Origin: Zarea fungicola
Lineage: Eukaryota > Ascomycota > Sordariomycetes > Hypocreales > Cordycipitaceae
Assembly: GCA_900169235.1 (NCBI GenBank)
Contig: FWCC01000327.1
Span: 62,001-126,000 of the forward strand
DNA length: 64,000 nt
Reading direction: 5' to 3'
The notes beneath the pieces are model-generated. The model was given only the letters and a program-made list of their open reading frames with translations, was not told the DNA's origin and ran no database searches. Shown here one piece after another: positions 1 through 11,385 of the stretch. The position numbers and the translations under genes were made by a program. How positions within the stretch are numbered: position 1 is the stretch's first letter; the number at the start of each line of letters is the position of its first letter.

Positions 1-1803
1 AGTTTAAGGAGCTGCTTATTTGCTAGATTGTATGCTGTTATATTGCCTTTTTTTAATTGGAGAATTAATATTTTTGGGAGCTTCTCTTCTTTTTGAGCCT
101 TGCATTGATGAATTACTTGCCTAAGGCGGCATGGATAATTTGAAGTTGGGTAATGAATGCCTTTGTGTTAAAGAAATAGTAACTTAAGGAGGAGCTCTAT
201 TAAATATGCAGTAGAATCTTAATCTCTTTTGATCTCTGGACCTTACCTAATGCCTATGCTGTTCTTGGTGTTGTAGTAATGTGGATTGATGCCACTGGTA
301 GGCGATGATCTATTGTGTTAGGTATGCGGCGTGTGTATGGCGAATATAGCGGCGAGACTATTGGATCTGTTGTCCTTGAGTTGCTAAAAGAGTATAATAT
401 TAGTGGGGATTTGGTTGGATATTTTATGTTAGATAATGCATTGTTGAATGACACTGCTGTGGAGGTTATCCTTAAAGACCATTGCCTGTGGATGAGCCCT
501 TAATAGTGTTGCTATTGGCGGCTTTGCTGCTTAGGTTATATTATTAATCTCTGCTGCTAGGCATTTCTTATGGGCAAAAATTGTGAGAAGTATCTTGTAA
601 AGCTAGAGAAGCATTATCTATGTGGTGACTATGTAAAGGTGGAGGAGCTGTGGAAAAAGTTTGGGTGCTTGGGTCGCCTCTATAACCTGGTATGATATAT
701 TAGGCTTACTTTGTAGCGTTGTGAGGAGTTTGCTTTAGTAGTGATAGGTGGGGATCTATCTGTATTTGATGGGCTTGATCTAATCTAGAATAACTTGATA
801 TGTTGGAACTTGTGGTTTTATTTTATTATAAGAGCATTGAATGTATGTGAGCGTTTAGAGCTATTTTCTGCCTGTTATGTGCCTGCTAAAGGAAGCTAAG
901 GGGTTGCTAATTTTAAGTTAGATGGGCAGTATTGGTTTGAGCTTGAAAAAATCGAGCTTGCCCTGAAGGACTTTTACGCTGTAACTTTGCTTATGGAAGG
1001 GAAAAGGTTGTCTTTGGCTGATTGGTTTTTGATACTAGACTGCCTCCTTTGAGAGATTAGCGAGATAAAGGATTACTATTATGATATCTATATTGAAGAC
1101 GACAATAATTTTACTTGGACCTATCTTTAAAGCTGTGTAGATGCCGCTTGGTCGAAATGTGCTGAGTACTACAATAACCAGTAACTGAATTGGCGATATT
1201 GTTTTCTGACCGATATTGATCTTCTATTGGCATATTATGCGGCATAAGTACTCAACCCATATTGAAAGTGGGCATGGTTTAGATAGGAGTGGGTTCTTTT
1301 AGGGGATAGTGATAAGTATAAGTGGTTTTAGAACGCATAATTGGCAGTGAAATAGCTTTGGGAGGTAGAGTACAAGGGAAGGTACCCTACTGAGATAAAC
1401 CTACCGCTAGTTTTTAAGGGAAGAGATCTAGATCTAGTATTTGATTGATAAAGAGAGTATAAGTGTATTTGTGTAGACGCTCTGGACTCTGCTGCTGATT
1501 TATATGAGCAATATCTGTCTATTGATTGGCTTTATGACGATGAGGTAGGCTATAAAGAGGCAATTGCTTTTTGGCTGTGCTGATATGACTCTTAAAGAGA
1601 TCTTGCTTGTTTTGCTCTAGATATGTTTGCTATATTACCTATGTTAGATGAATGTGAATGTCTGTTTAGTAGCGCAAAGCTTACTGTTGTTGATTGTTGG
1701 GGTAGGATGAAAGTAGATATAATAGAGGCGTGTGAGTGTCTATGAGCTTGGTATGGGAAGCCTTCCTGTGAAGATGATAGTGATGATGAGAGCTGTGAGG
1801 CAT
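1..1803 (+). pseudogene. Decayed hAT-family transposase (partial at window edge)
   Basis: One plus-strand frame reads through many stops as a fungal hAT transposase. Around 300-500 it gives a DDE-region block with the signature GYFMLDNALLNDTAVE; the following bases still read as the INL..AFL helix. Near 1620-1745 it ends with the hAT dimerisation block (ILPMLDECE.LFSSAKLT, then GRMKVDIIEACECL). The frame closes at a natural-looking TGA near 1803. Many breaks are TGA or TAG where the family expects Arg, Gln or Trp, as expected from C-to-T decay (RIP-like). It cannot encode a transposase. The left end lies outside the window. The family call is firm; the mutational cause is inference. Confidence 0.85.
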
Positions 1804-1904
1804 GAATGAAATAAAATAGTTAAAAGACATAGTTCCCTTATTTTGCTTGCGCTCTTGGTTATTATTTTGAGCGTATTGTAGAAATTGCTAAATTGGGTTA
1901 GCTT

Positions 1905-2002
1905 TATTGGTCTTGTTGGTCTAACTGGTCTGTCAATTTGGCAGACCGGTTTGGCTTGGTCTGGTCTGGTCTGACTCCCCAGACCAACCATACCAGACCA
2001 TT
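1905..2002. repeat. GGTCTG-rich segment after the hAT relic, with inverted halves
   Basis: Directly 3' of the transposase, GGTCTG/GGTCT units repeat on the plus strand and are then answered by CAGACC units around 1970-2000. The two halves form an imperfect inverted repeat. Fungal hAT elements often carry such GGTC/GGTT-rich subterminal repeats, so this may be the right end of the element. No target duplication could be defined because the left end is off the window. Confidence 0.4.
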
Positions 2003-3378
2003 CCGATCACTGGCTGCATCAGGCCTACGATGCGTTGCTTGACGAACAAGTCAACAGTTACAACAATGGGGCTACTGAGGGTGATCACACATGCTGAGGC
2101 GAGAGAAGGCCGGCCATTGTTGGCGTTGGATGTGTAATAGGAAGCCTGAAGATAATTGCGTGGGCCAAGTAGGCATTCGATTGCTGGCTGTAGCAGTAAA
2201 ATGCTTATTCGTATTGGTAGTATATCGTGGGTAGTATGTCGTGGGGCCACAAAATGCAGCAGGGGTATTAAGCTGCTAGCCTTATACTTCACTCCCGAGT
2301 CAAGCAAATGGGGTTTTACCGGAGCTAGTTTTGTGTCGCCACTGGTGAGCTACAATATCTAGATGATTGCTGATAACATAATTTCAGATATTTTGGTGGC
2401 TTAGTCAATCGCTGATGAGAAATGACTCTTTCGTAGATAATTCAAGTATTCAAAAGCGAGGATTTCCTAGACTGGGGCTGCATCAATCTTAACTGCATCA
2501 CAAAGAAAGAGCCAAAACACGAAACTGACAGAGAGACTCAACGCAAAACCGCAGAGGTCAGATAATTGACCTAGGAACGTTTACTTAGCGCTGACAGGTC
2601 TACGGATACGACTCCATTGTTTTGGCAGTAATGGTGGTTCTGCAGATTTTTCCAATCTGCAGGTTTCGTTGATCATGAGATTGTCGGATGAAATTTTTTA
2701 ATCCGCAGGCTTCTCTGCTCTCCGTAAGGGTCCATAGTTCCGGTACCAGGACATAGCTATGAGGTTGAGATTCTAGTAAGCTATCTATATTAGCTCTTTC
2801 TTAATTTGTCTGTTCTGAAAACAAAGGAAACTAATCCAACATAGGGAACTGCCTCTTGCTATGTCGATACAGACGATCACTTCACCCGTATTACGGATAG
2901 TGAGACTGAGAGAAATGCAAAAGAAATATGAAGCCTGCCATCTTGTAAAATTGAACTAAAGTAGCCCTATGGATTGCTTGAGGAGGTTCACAGAGCTCTG
3001 CAAAGTTTCTGTTCTAGCGGTGTGGCGTATAACCTATCCACAGTAAGACTAGGTTTACTACGGCCCGATTACCGTTCTTTCACGGGCCTAACCGTAAAAG
3101 CTTAAGATTTCGGATAAGAAAAGGTTAATTTACTGCTTTCTTATAGCAACATCCGCAATTGGCTGGGCAGCTGCGATGAAGCTTCTGTGAAGGCTTCCAT
3201 GACAACAGTCGGTATCGACATGACTCGCTTGCCTCGGTGATTTCTCGTAGTTGGTAGAGGCATAAGGAACTTACTTGATTGAAGCAGATTTTGCTAGTGC
3301 TTACCGCGAGAGCTTGAATTGTGAAGCTTGCTGGAGGTTGGATATCCCGCAGAATATAGAAAAGCAGCTGGCGACGAG
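2003..3378. other. Intergenic, no gene recognised
   Basis: Open frames here are short and match nothing I know. The stretch contains a perfect hairpin at 2640-2662 (9-bp arms CTGCAGATT, 5-nt loop). The last few hundred bases are probably the promoter of the secreted-protein gene that follows. Confidence 0.5.
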
Positions 3379-3385
3379 TATAAAG
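3379..3385 (+). promoter_or_regulatory. TATA box of the 3484 gene
   Basis: TATAAAG lies about 100 bp upstream of the ATG at 3484, the usual spacing for a fungal gene with a short leader. It supports 3484 as the real start. Confidence 0.5.
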
Positions 3386-3483
3386 ACGACGGTCGGTAGC
3401 CAAACAGTGAAACAAGAGGAAACTGGCATCCAACCTGCTACATTCACACATCACTACTTCCATTACAACGCTGGTCAGCGACA

Positions 3484-4053
3484 ATGAGATTCTCAGGACT
3501 TATTGTTACTCTTTTGTCTACCACTCTCGTGGGTGCAGTTCCGCTAGTTGAGAACGCGGTGCCTGTAACAACAGAGTTGGGAAAGCGAACCGCCCAGAAG
3601 CAATTGAAACCCGGTGTTACAACAGTCTTCCAGGGTCTTGCGTCAAAGGTCTTTGTTGGGCTCGTCAGTTTCATTCACGAACCAGCAGGTCTTGCTGGTA
3701 CTGGCGACCTCAGCATCAACGCTATTTTCGCCGATGGCATGACGGATGCCATCAAGAAAGAGAATACCGGTGTCCTGTTCAAGGGACAGGAAACCACCTA
3801 CAATGCTTTCTTCAGTGCACGCGACTTCTTTTTATCGGTTTCAACAAGTTCAACCAACAACAATGCGGCCTTTGACACCAAAATGTTCCAGTTTGATCCG
3901 GTATTTGAGGACGTGTGGGCATCTATTAGTAATTCACTCAACGGTCATCTCAATGAAGCAATTCAATTTACCATGACCGTTCAGAATCAAGGCACAAAGG
4001 GTATGCAGCAGTGCGAGGTCATCAGTGGGTTTCTATTTGAGCCCTCTACGTGA
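3484..4053 (+). CDS. Small secreted protein, unknown function
   Basis: Intronless gene for 189 residues. The start carries a clear signal peptide: a basic residue at position 2, then a hydrophobic core to about residue 18, ending in LVGAVP. A short pro-segment ends in the Lys-Arg pair (KR) near residue 35, a likely Kex2 site, so the mature chain would be about 155 residues. The mature part has almost no cysteine (one, near the C-terminus) and is rich in Phe, Ser and Asn. I recognise no family. It is isolated between a transposon relic and a repeat-rich gap and has its own TATA box. Secretion is well supported; an effector-like role is only a possibility. Confidence 0.7.
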   Translation: MRFSGLIVTLLSTTLVGAVPLVENAVPVTTELGKRTAQKQLKPGVTTVFQGLASKVFVGLVSFIHEPAGLAGTGDLSINAIFADGMTDAIKKENTGVLFKGQETTYNAFFSARDFFLSVSTSSTNNNAAFDTKMFQFDPVFEDVWASISNSLNGHLNEAIQFTMTVQNQGTKGMQQCEVISGFLFEPST

Positions 4054-4526
4054 TCTTCAACCAGGCGCGGAGAAGTCGGGAATGGGAAAGACAAAGCATG
4101 ACCAATGTTTATTTAGACTTGGATAGGGATATCGTTACATGTAACAGTCGCCACTTCTGGTAGTCGCACGGACACCAATATCTAGGAAGATACCATCATT
4201 AATAGACACGCTTTTCACTCCCGCACACAGCAACACTGACAATGGTGGTAACAAAGAATCCAAAGTGAGTGGCGATAATAATAAATTGAGACCTTGTGTA
4301 CTCTTCCAAGTTCCATACGTCTAAAGGGCGAAAAGTTCTGGCTGTCACGATGGACATAATTGCGAAGCAGATATGTAAGATTGATTTGTATTGACTTGCT
4401 AGTTAAAACTTCGAAAAAGAACTTGTCCCTTTGTACTACGAAAAGGACAGGAACAAAGGGAAAATGAGCTAGCTATAATGCAATGGGCATATTATTGATA
4501 CAACCTTCGGACAAAATCCTAGTTTT

Positions 4527-4581
4527 GGCTCGACTTGCTTAACAGTCTACAGATGAAACTCGGCTACCATTGAGCTACCCT
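4527..4581 (-). repeat. tRNA-like fragment, possible SINE head
   Basis: The minus strand reads GGTAGCTCAATGGTAG, a good pol III A box (TAGCTCAATGG). It is followed by CTGTAGA, like a tRNA-Tyr (GTA) anticodon loop, and then a weak B-box remnant, GTCGAGCC. No paired acceptor stem is visible, so it is not a functional tRNA. A tRNA-derived SINE relic is possible. Confidence 0.25.
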
Positions 4582-5006
4582 ATATGACTAGTGCACACTA
4601 GGCTGACGAACTTGCTAACTTATTATATTCCAATCAGCTTCTTACCGTAGATAAACTCCGCCTATGTAGTTTTATCGGGAAAAATTAAGCAGGTCTACTG
4701 TAGAATTTTCAGTTTCGAGGCAATTGCCGTACTCGTACAGCAGCTTCAATTGCGATACATCCTTTGGCTTTTTCGACTGGGAATTTACGCTCTAGCGAAC
4801 AAACAAGTGGCAATGTATTGCTACATTGTCAAGCATAACGTGGCTACCCCGAGGAAGAAAAAGTCGTAGATAAGAAGAGGGCAGCTGGGATCTAGCTGGA
4901 GTGTATCAACAACGACTTTACGATCACTGGACAGGAGGTCTGTTGGTTCAAGACAACCCGCGGGCGCCACACTTGCCCCTCTCTAAGAGGTGGTGTTCTC
5001 AGCGGC

Positions 5007-5080
5007 TATGCAATTGGTGACTTGGTAGTATACAAATGTAGCTACCGCTGCAGGAGGAATTCCTCCTGTATACACAAACT
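5007..5080. repeat. LTR-like dispersed repeat, copy 1
   Basis: It aligns by eye with 18447-18530 and 43497-43575. The shared order is TATGC, a 'TTGGTAACTT'-like run, TAGCT, GAGGAATTCC/CCCC, then TATATACA. No paired end or coding part is seen, so it is probably a relic of a solo LTR or similar element. Confidence 0.45.
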
Positions 5081-6019
5081 GCCGTCATCAGGCTGCCCTG
5101 CATAGGTTGATTTATGAGTCAAGTCAGCAGTAGCAACAAACCCATCTCCAGTTCTCTCTACGCGACTGAAACTTGCCCTTGACTCGTCGCGTTCTAACAC
5201 GTGCTGCGGCATGAGTTGGGGCATCGTGTAAGCGCTAGCGGCCTTTTCTCTGTTATATCCGTTAAGGCTTGTCACGCCAACATCTGCTCGTGGCTTATGT
5301 ACGGAAGCGGTTAATTTTGGTCCGTGGCTTTTGAAAAAAAGAATAAAAACCGCCATTCAAGCCATAGCTAATTAAGCCGAGTTTTTAGTTCACCCCAGTG
5401 TGTATTTTACTGCGCTTCTGCACAGTCGCAAACTTGAAGTCAGCGCCGCATGTAATATAACCAACAATAAAGCGAGCGATAACACTACTAGCACAGCCCA
5501 TGCAGACAGCAGCCGAGTTAGCAATTGGGCACAGTTTTGAAGCGCGCCATTGGGCAATATCTTCTGTAAAGATGTAAGTGGACAGGTATTCCTTCAACCT
5601 AGCTGTTACGGACTTTCTGGATCTGATTGGCTAAAAATGTGTTTTTTTGCATCTAAAGATAGCATGTGTAGTCGTTTTTGAAAAACAGCATGGCAAAATA
5701 TCCACTTCTCATGTAGCAAGCCAGACCGTCCCGATGCTGCTAGGAAGCCGCTAGCTACTGGTAAGTGTGTCGGGTTATTTCTCGAGAGGTTTGGACCTTA
5801 GTGGCATGTTAGCGCTGACAAGACAAACCCCATCTCCGAATTGACGTTTTGCTTACAAAACCAATTTGTCTGGCCCTGAGCTACAGTCAAGTTTATCGCA
5901 AATCAGCCAATTCTTTCCAGTCAACGGTCTAATATCCCTGGGTTTTATTTATCTTAGTTGCCTTACTCCTTCGCCAACAACCAAAAATTGACGTTCGAAT
6001 TCACAATCTATAACCACAA

Positions 6020-6850
6020 ATGGCTGCCAAAACGACCTTTTTCGACATCCCTGCCGGCAATGGTGGCTGCGTTGCACTGAATCCATGGAAGAGTAAGTCT
6101 AACTCCAATGCTCCAATGAGCTGCTGGGATCCATGATGCTCGGGCTAAACCAAATCCACTTGTGATTGACTTGTGATTGCAGTTCGAATAGCCCTCAATT
6201 ACAAGGGCATGGACTACGATACGGTCTGGGTTGAGTATGTTGAGCTTGAAAAGAAACTGAGCAGCTTGGGCATACCACCCAATCCAAGTGTAGCACCCTT
6301 CAATCCAAAATACTACTCGCCTGCACTTCAACTCCCCGACGGTGCGAATTTTATGGGCACTCTCGAGTGTGCCGCCGCCCTGGACAAGCTACAGCCCGAG
6401 CCCTCGCTCCGCCTTGACAACGGCTACGTAGAAAAGGCAAGCCAGGCAGCCATGGCAGTTGTTCTTGGCAACATTGGCGACTCTTTTCCGGCATTTGCAG
6501 CAAAGTGCCTTACCCCTCGTGACCGGGAATATTTTGAGCGTACGAGAAGTGAGTGGATGGGCGTTGGCTCATTTGCTGAATTGGCAAAAGATCCTTTAAG
6601 AACAGGGGAGAAAGGTTGGGTGGCATGCCAGGAAGGGCTGAAAGCTTGTGCAGAATTGCTTGCTGAGCACCCGGATGGACCGTTTGTGGAAGGAAAACAG
6701 TTTAGCTATGCGGACTGCATTTTTGGATCACTTTGGATGACGTACAAGAGGGTGGATGAAGCATTGTTTGCCAAGATTCTCGCGTATGATGAGCGTCTGC
6801 AGAAGCACTACGATGCCTGCGAGCCATACCTTAAGCGAAGCCGCGACTGA
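6020..6850 (+). CDS. Glutathione S-transferase-like protein (etherase-type)
   Basis: Two exons, 6020-6092 and 6183-6850, with a 90-nt intron (GTAAGT..TTGCAG), give 246 residues. The first exon supplies the start of the N-terminal thioredoxin fold and runs into ALNPWKIRIALNYKG. With the later LPDG and 'GTLECAAALDKL' stretches this is the pattern of fungal etherase-type GSTs (LigE/FuA-like): NPWK..LNYKG, then WVEY, then LPDG before the Ser/Thr-Xaa-Glu-like glutathione contact. Residues from about 100 form the all-helical C-terminal domain. The likely role is cytosolic glutathione conjugation or reductive cleavage of an aromatic or ether compound; the substrate is unknown. It runs parallel to the GMC and GNAT genes downstream, which could suggest a detoxification neighbourhood, but nothing ties them into one pathway. 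Confidence 0.8.
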
Positions 6851-7440
6851 GAAATTCTTGTCGTTTCGTTCTGTCAGGGTCATTCCAAGAAGGCAACACA
6901 GCACAGGCAGCTTGGGCAAAATGGAGAATATCGCTATCTGCACAATGGAAACCTTACTCTCTCGATAAGAATGAAGTGTGTTTAAAATATTCAGCGACTG
7001 AGTAGGTGGCAAAATAGTAACTTGGATTTTCCAACGTACTAGTTTTTAAACAATCGCCTTGTTGGGGTACTTATAGTAACCATAACTCTAAGACGCTGGT
7101 TACGAATCAATAAACGGCTTAATTGCCACAAACTGGCCCTCTCTCGGCTGCTCCCGCTCTTATTATCGATTAATAATATGACGAGTCTATCCGCCGTCTC
7201 TATCTCGAACTCTATCCCGCTTAAAATTCGTTGAGTTAGCTGGCTATAGCGGGTGTTGACATCAGACATATCACATGTCTCAAATTACTAATCCCAAGCC
7301 ACTAGATGCGCTGCTTACTTTTCAGCGCAGGGATACCAGAAGACAAATTTCGCAGCCAGCCCGCAGACGAATTTGTCTTTACCGGTGTGTGGGGCGATCT
7401 GCCGAAAAGTATCTTGACGGGTAGAAATCTATTTAAGATC
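6851..7440. other. Intergenic between GST and GMC genes
   Basis: A minus-strand open frame (7039-7269) has no recognisable features. The segment before 7440 is the GMC promoter. I see nothing else. Confidence 0.5.
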
Positions 7441-7447
7441 TATATAG
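7441..7447 (+). promoter_or_regulatory. TATA box of the GMC gene
   Basis: TATATAG lies 83 bp upstream of the ATG at 7524, preceded by a second AT-rich run, ATTTAAG. Confidence 0.4.
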
Positions 7448-7523
7448 ATGCGCCACTCTGATGAGGAAATAGTGTGCCATTAACCCATGGTTTCTCATCA
7501 AGTACAGGTTATAGTGTGAAATA

Positions 7524-9280
7524 ATGGAGGTTTTCGATTTCATCGTCGTCGGCAGTGAGTCATAATCTTCTTGCGCCGAAAAATTGAAATTATTTCAAGC
7601 CTAACATCTTAATTAGGCGGTCCGGCTGGAGCATTGCTCGCCTCTCGCCTTGCAGAGGCTCGCTCAAAACCATCCGTACTGCTTGTCGAAGCAGGAGCCC
7701 CGCAGCCAACCGAAGATGATTTGGCTATATCAAACCGGTTTACACTTTTTGCCACACAAAAAGATTTGAACTGGGGCTATGCATCTGCACCCGAGAAGAA
7801 TCTCAACAAACGAAACATCGATATAAGCAGAGGCAGAGGACTCGGTGGTAGTACCAATATCAACTACCAGTGTTGGACGCCACCAAACAAAGCTGCCATC
7901 GACCAATGGCAGCATCGCGTCGGCGGTGATGGCTTCTTCAGCTGGGAAGCGTCGCAGCGCATCATGGGTAGAATCGCCAAATACAGTGTCCGTGATCTAA
8001 AGGGGGACTTTGGCACTTCTGTACAGGGAATGACTGATCGGCTTGTGACTGAATATGTGGCAAACCCTGTTCACCAGGGAAATGGATCCTTTGGAGTCGA
8101 GTATAGCTCACACCTAAAACAAGGAGACGCAAGACTTCTGGACGGTATGGCTAAACACGGCTTTGCCAGGAATCCCGACATGCTTTCAGGAAACACCATT
8201 GGTTTTGGTATTATGCCAGCTTCTTCCTATGATGGACGCTTTCGACAGACTGCATCTACCGCATTCCTTACCGACCCGCCGCCAAACTTGACAATAAGAG
8301 CTGGCGCACAAGTTACACGAATTCTATTCAAAGACAAGACAGCCAAAGCAGTTGAAGTTGCTGGTAGTGAGATAACTTTTGAGGCGAGGCACTCTATCGT
8401 CTTATCTGCCGGTGCTATCGACACACCTAAGCTACTGATGCTTTCTGGCGTTGGTCCGCAGGATCACCTCGCTGCGCACAACATTCCATTGATCGCCCAC
8501 GCACCCGCCGTTGGACAGCATCTGAAAGACCATTCGGCGTTACTGCTTTCCTGGAAGGTGGACGAAGAATTTGCTGGCTTACCATTGCTGCCCTCAGTTA
8601 GCCCAGTGCCGAACCAAGATATGCTCAACGTTGTAGTTGACTTTGATCACGACGAAACTATGATTAATCAGCCTGGATTCACAAAGCTGGCACAAGAAGA
8701 CCAGGAATTTCTGCGACGAGCGGACACGGCAACTCTCGAAATATTGGCCGTTGCTAATTGGGTGGTCAGTCCTGAGAAGACACGTCCAAGCGTTACTCTT
8801 GTGCCAGTGCACTTGACACCACAATCGAGTGGTAGTATAACGCTTTCTTCGTCAGACTGGAAAGACCCGGCTGATATTAACCTCAGCTTCTTTAGCGATG
8901 CTGGCGGATTGGATCTTGCCAGCGCGGTGGCCCACGTTCGCAAGTGTTTTGATTTCATGGAAAAAACAGAGTCTCTGTCGCGGCACATCATCTCGCGCAT
9001 CAGCGGGCCAAAATCAGATCAAGAAGAAGATGTCGTTGCGTTTGTGCGCAAGGAAACAAATACACTCTGGCACCCCTCTTGCACAGCTCGAATGGGTCCA
9101 GAGAATGACAGCAACGAGGATAGCGCCATTGATACGCACTTTAAAGTACGTGGGGTGGAGAATCTTAGAGTTGCGGACTTGAGCGTTGCTCCAATAATTC
9201 CGAATTTCCATCCTGTGTCAATGGCCCTCTTGATTGGTGCATGGGCAGCTGAAAGGATGATTGCAGAGTATGGTTTATGA
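7524..9280 (+). CDS. GMC-family FAD oxidoreductase (1)
   Basis: Two exons (7524-7554, 7617-9280; 62-nt intron GTGAGT..AATTAG) give 564 residues. The tiny first exon encodes the first strand of the FAD-binding fold and the join restores FIVVGSGPAGALLASRLAE, the GxGxxG dinucleotide site; this decides the start. Further GMC marks are the GRGLGGSTNINYQ flavin segment near residue 90, the LSAGAIDTPKLLMLSGVGP signature 2 in the middle, and two C-terminal active-site histidines (H496 in HPSCTARMG, H542 in NFHPVSM). Length fits choline dehydrogenase or glucose/aryl-alcohol oxidase relatives. It has no signal peptide, so it is probably intracellular and oxidises an alcohol of unknown identity. A second, diverged GMC gene lies at 31137-32909. 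Confidence 0.9.
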
Positions 9281-9734
9281 GAAACAAGTTGGTTGGTGTT
9301 CTGGCTAGTCAGTCTCAGAATTATCTTGTGAGCAAAATGCGAAGCAACTTTATTTACTAGCGGAAAGATGCTTGAGTCGAAAAGGTCAGCTTGCCTACTT
9401 GGGCCTACATTAGCATGGTGTCTATTGTCAAGCAAAATTAACAGTACACTCCAAAGTAGAAATGATCTGCATTTAAATGCCGCTTGCAGACACTACCTCC
9501 AAATGATCCGTCAACATGGATCACGCTGGGCTGACAATTTGTCTTGTTTCGGGCTAGTGATTCCGTAGCTCTGCTTACGAACAACTGCTGGCACGCTGAA
9601 GTGACTAACACGGGCGACAGCCTGAATCTTTTTAAAGGCTGGCCGAGCCAATCAATATCCCTACCGTGCCGCTGGTCTTGCACTCATCCATTTTCATCTC
9701 TACCTTTCACTACAAAAAGTTGCGACTCTTGGGC
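9281..9734. other. Intergenic, 5' region of GNAT gene
   Basis: The frame of the acetyltransferase extends upstream to 9666, but that extension (positions 9666-9734) looks like untranslated leader. No other feature is recognised. Confidence 0.5.
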
Positions 9735-10346
9735 ATGTATATTGCACAGCATGCTGCACCGGTGCCGCTCAATGGCCTGGACAACATCTTCAAGTCTGAG
9801 AGGCTAGTCTATCGCCCTTTGGAAGACAATTCCGATCATAGGAACTTTCTGGAAAAGGAAATATGGAGCGATCCAGCTACAATGGCCTACGGAACACCAT
9901 TCATGCTTGGGCCAACATCGAAACAAAGAGGCGAGGAGCGCGTCCACGGCATGACAAATGCAAAGAACTGGTTAGTGTGTCTAGTGTGCTTGCCACCTCT
10001 CCATGAGAACCAAGCGCCTACTCCCATTGGTTTTGTTGCGCTCTCGAATAGCAGCTCCCAACACATTCGCGTTGCGACTTTGTCAATTTGCATCATCTCT
10101 AGCTATCAAAGCAAGGGATACGGAACCGAGACATTGAACTGGGTGACGGATTGGGCGTTTTCATTTGCCAATGTACATCGACTAGACCTAAGCGTAAACT
10201 CATTCAACTCGCGAGCCATTCAGTTATACAAGCGCCTTGGGTACAAGGAAGAGGGCCGAAGAAGAGAGTTGGTGTTTTTGGGCAATCAGTATTATGACTT
10301 GATTGACATGTCCATCTTGCGGAGGGAGTGGTCGGCCAAGAAGTAG
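9735..10346 (+). CDS. GNAT-family N-acetyltransferase
   Basis: Single exon of 203 residues if the ATG at 9735 is used; the frame is open 69 nt further upstream (9666), but those residues precede the family's usual beginning. The domain starts with the RimJ/RimL-like opening SERLVYRPLE. It contains a central PIGFVALSN strand, the acetyl-CoA pyrophosphate loop YQSKGYGTE (Q/R-x-x-G-x-G) and the closing NSRAIQLYKRLGYKEEG..RE motif. It therefore transfers acetyl from acetyl-CoA to an amine or protein N-terminus; the acceptor cannot be inferred. It is probably cytosolic. Both gene neighbours on the left are enzymes on the same strand. Confidence 0.85.
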   Translation: MYIAQHAAPVPLNGLDNIFKSERLVYRPLEDNSDHRNFLEKEIWSDPATMAYGTPFMLGPTSKQRGEERVHGMTNAKNWLVCLVCLPPLHENQAPTPIGFVALSNSSSQHIRVATLSICIISSYQSKGYGTETLNWVTDWAFSFANVHRLDLSVNSFNSRAIQLYKRLGYKEEGRRRELVFLGNQYYDLIDMSILRREWSAKK

Positions 10347-10446
10347 AAGCTTTGACTATTAGATGGTGATGGAATCAGCTGAGATCTGTAGTATGACAAT
10401 ACTGAGAACTATGGCAATAGAACAAGGCGCTTACCAGAGCTTGGTT

Positions 10447-10543
10447 GCATTTACGCCTTCACTTTGCGCTACAGGAAGTCTTTGTGCACTTTTCCAGTTT
10501 ACAAATTCTCTTGCGGCAAGTCCATTATTCCCTCACGTCAGTA
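10447..10543. repeat. Dispersed block, copy 1 (pairs with 18048-18132)
   Basis: The order of words (ACGC..T, TGCGCTA, GAAGTCTTTGT, CACTT/ACTTC, TTGCGGC/TTGTGGC, TCCAT..T, CCTCACGTCA) is shared in the same orientation with 18048-18132. No coding function is seen. It may be a relic of a mobile element or a duplicated 3' flank. Confidence 0.4.
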
Positions 10544-10755
10544 TTTTGCAGGGAGCTTCGAGACAAGTTTTTTCCTATGTCGGCCAAGTCAGCCTTGTTC
10601 AACTGGAACTGCTTAGTATGCCAAGTTGAGCGTCATTCAGGAATAGATTGGGGCTGATGAGTAGAAATAAATACATTGGACCATGGCTGTGTTTGATGCT
10701 CCGAGCTCAAGATCAAGGCGCTTCCAATGGAAAAATTGACTTTTATCACTGATTA

Positions 10756-10975
10756 CACTACGAACCCTGAAAGATCGTAGTGAGAGTACTTGCCCCAGTT
10801 TTCATAAAATAATACCTTAGGGTACATATAAATACACTAATCCCCACCTTATTTGATTAGTGACACATGTACTAATTTGTACTGAAATCTCCACTACTGC
10901 ATAACTTCAGATCATTTTATTGGTCTATTAGGCGTTGCTAGGTACCTTCACTACGATCCTTCAGGGTACGTAGTG
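10756..10975. mobile_element. 220-bp MITE with about 37-bp terminal inverted repeats, copy 1
   Basis: The left end CACTACGAACCCTGAAAGAT and the reverse complement of the right end (CACTACGTACCCTGAAGGAT) match at 18 of 20 positions, with similarity continuing to about 37 bp. TA dinucleotides flank both ends (10754-10755 and 10976-10977), the target duplication typical of Tc1/mariner-derived elements. The interior is AT-rich and noncoding. A second, inverted copy lies at 16027-16247. Confidence 0.8.
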
Positions 10976-11385
10976 TATGTGTCCAGGCCGAAGCAGAGGC
11001 CCACCAGAAGCCAGCAAATGTGGCCCCTCCTTTTTATCCTCCATCCACCCCAGCTTTACTATTGTTTTTCTAAAGGCACACCCAACCCCACTGGCCCTAC
11101 CCCCCAGCCTGCCTCGCTGCACCATATCGATTGTCGTAAAGTCGCCCCTCCCAGGAACATGCCTACATATATATACACACAAGACTCACGGGAAATTTTG
11201 CTGCTTAAATGGGCAGAACACCAAGAAAGTTGCCATGTCATGTATTCGCGAACCTTTAGCTCCTCCGCGTACAGCTTTTTGTAGTTCATGTTTGCTCTAT
11301 ACCATGTATACTCCGTACCACAGGTCGAGCTGATGAGGAAGCTACCCTACATACACAACGTCGTCCTTTGATTCACCCCAATTAT

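Larger units (their letters stand above)
4054..6019. other. Intergenic with repeat relics, no gene recognised
   Basis: This stretch holds a tRNA-like remnant on the minus strand (4527-4581) and an LTR-like fragment (5007-5080). Open frames of 70-104 codons on the minus strand at 5042-5597 show no family features and overlap the repeat. The last 200 bp precede the GST gene. Confidence 0.5.

Noticed and set aside
3125..3484. 119-codon minus-strand frame upstream of the secreted protein
   Set aside because: It overlaps the promoter and TATA box of the 3484 gene and has no features.
4527..4581. Functional tRNA gene
   Set aside because: A box and loop resemble a tRNA, but there is no paired acceptor stem or good B box.
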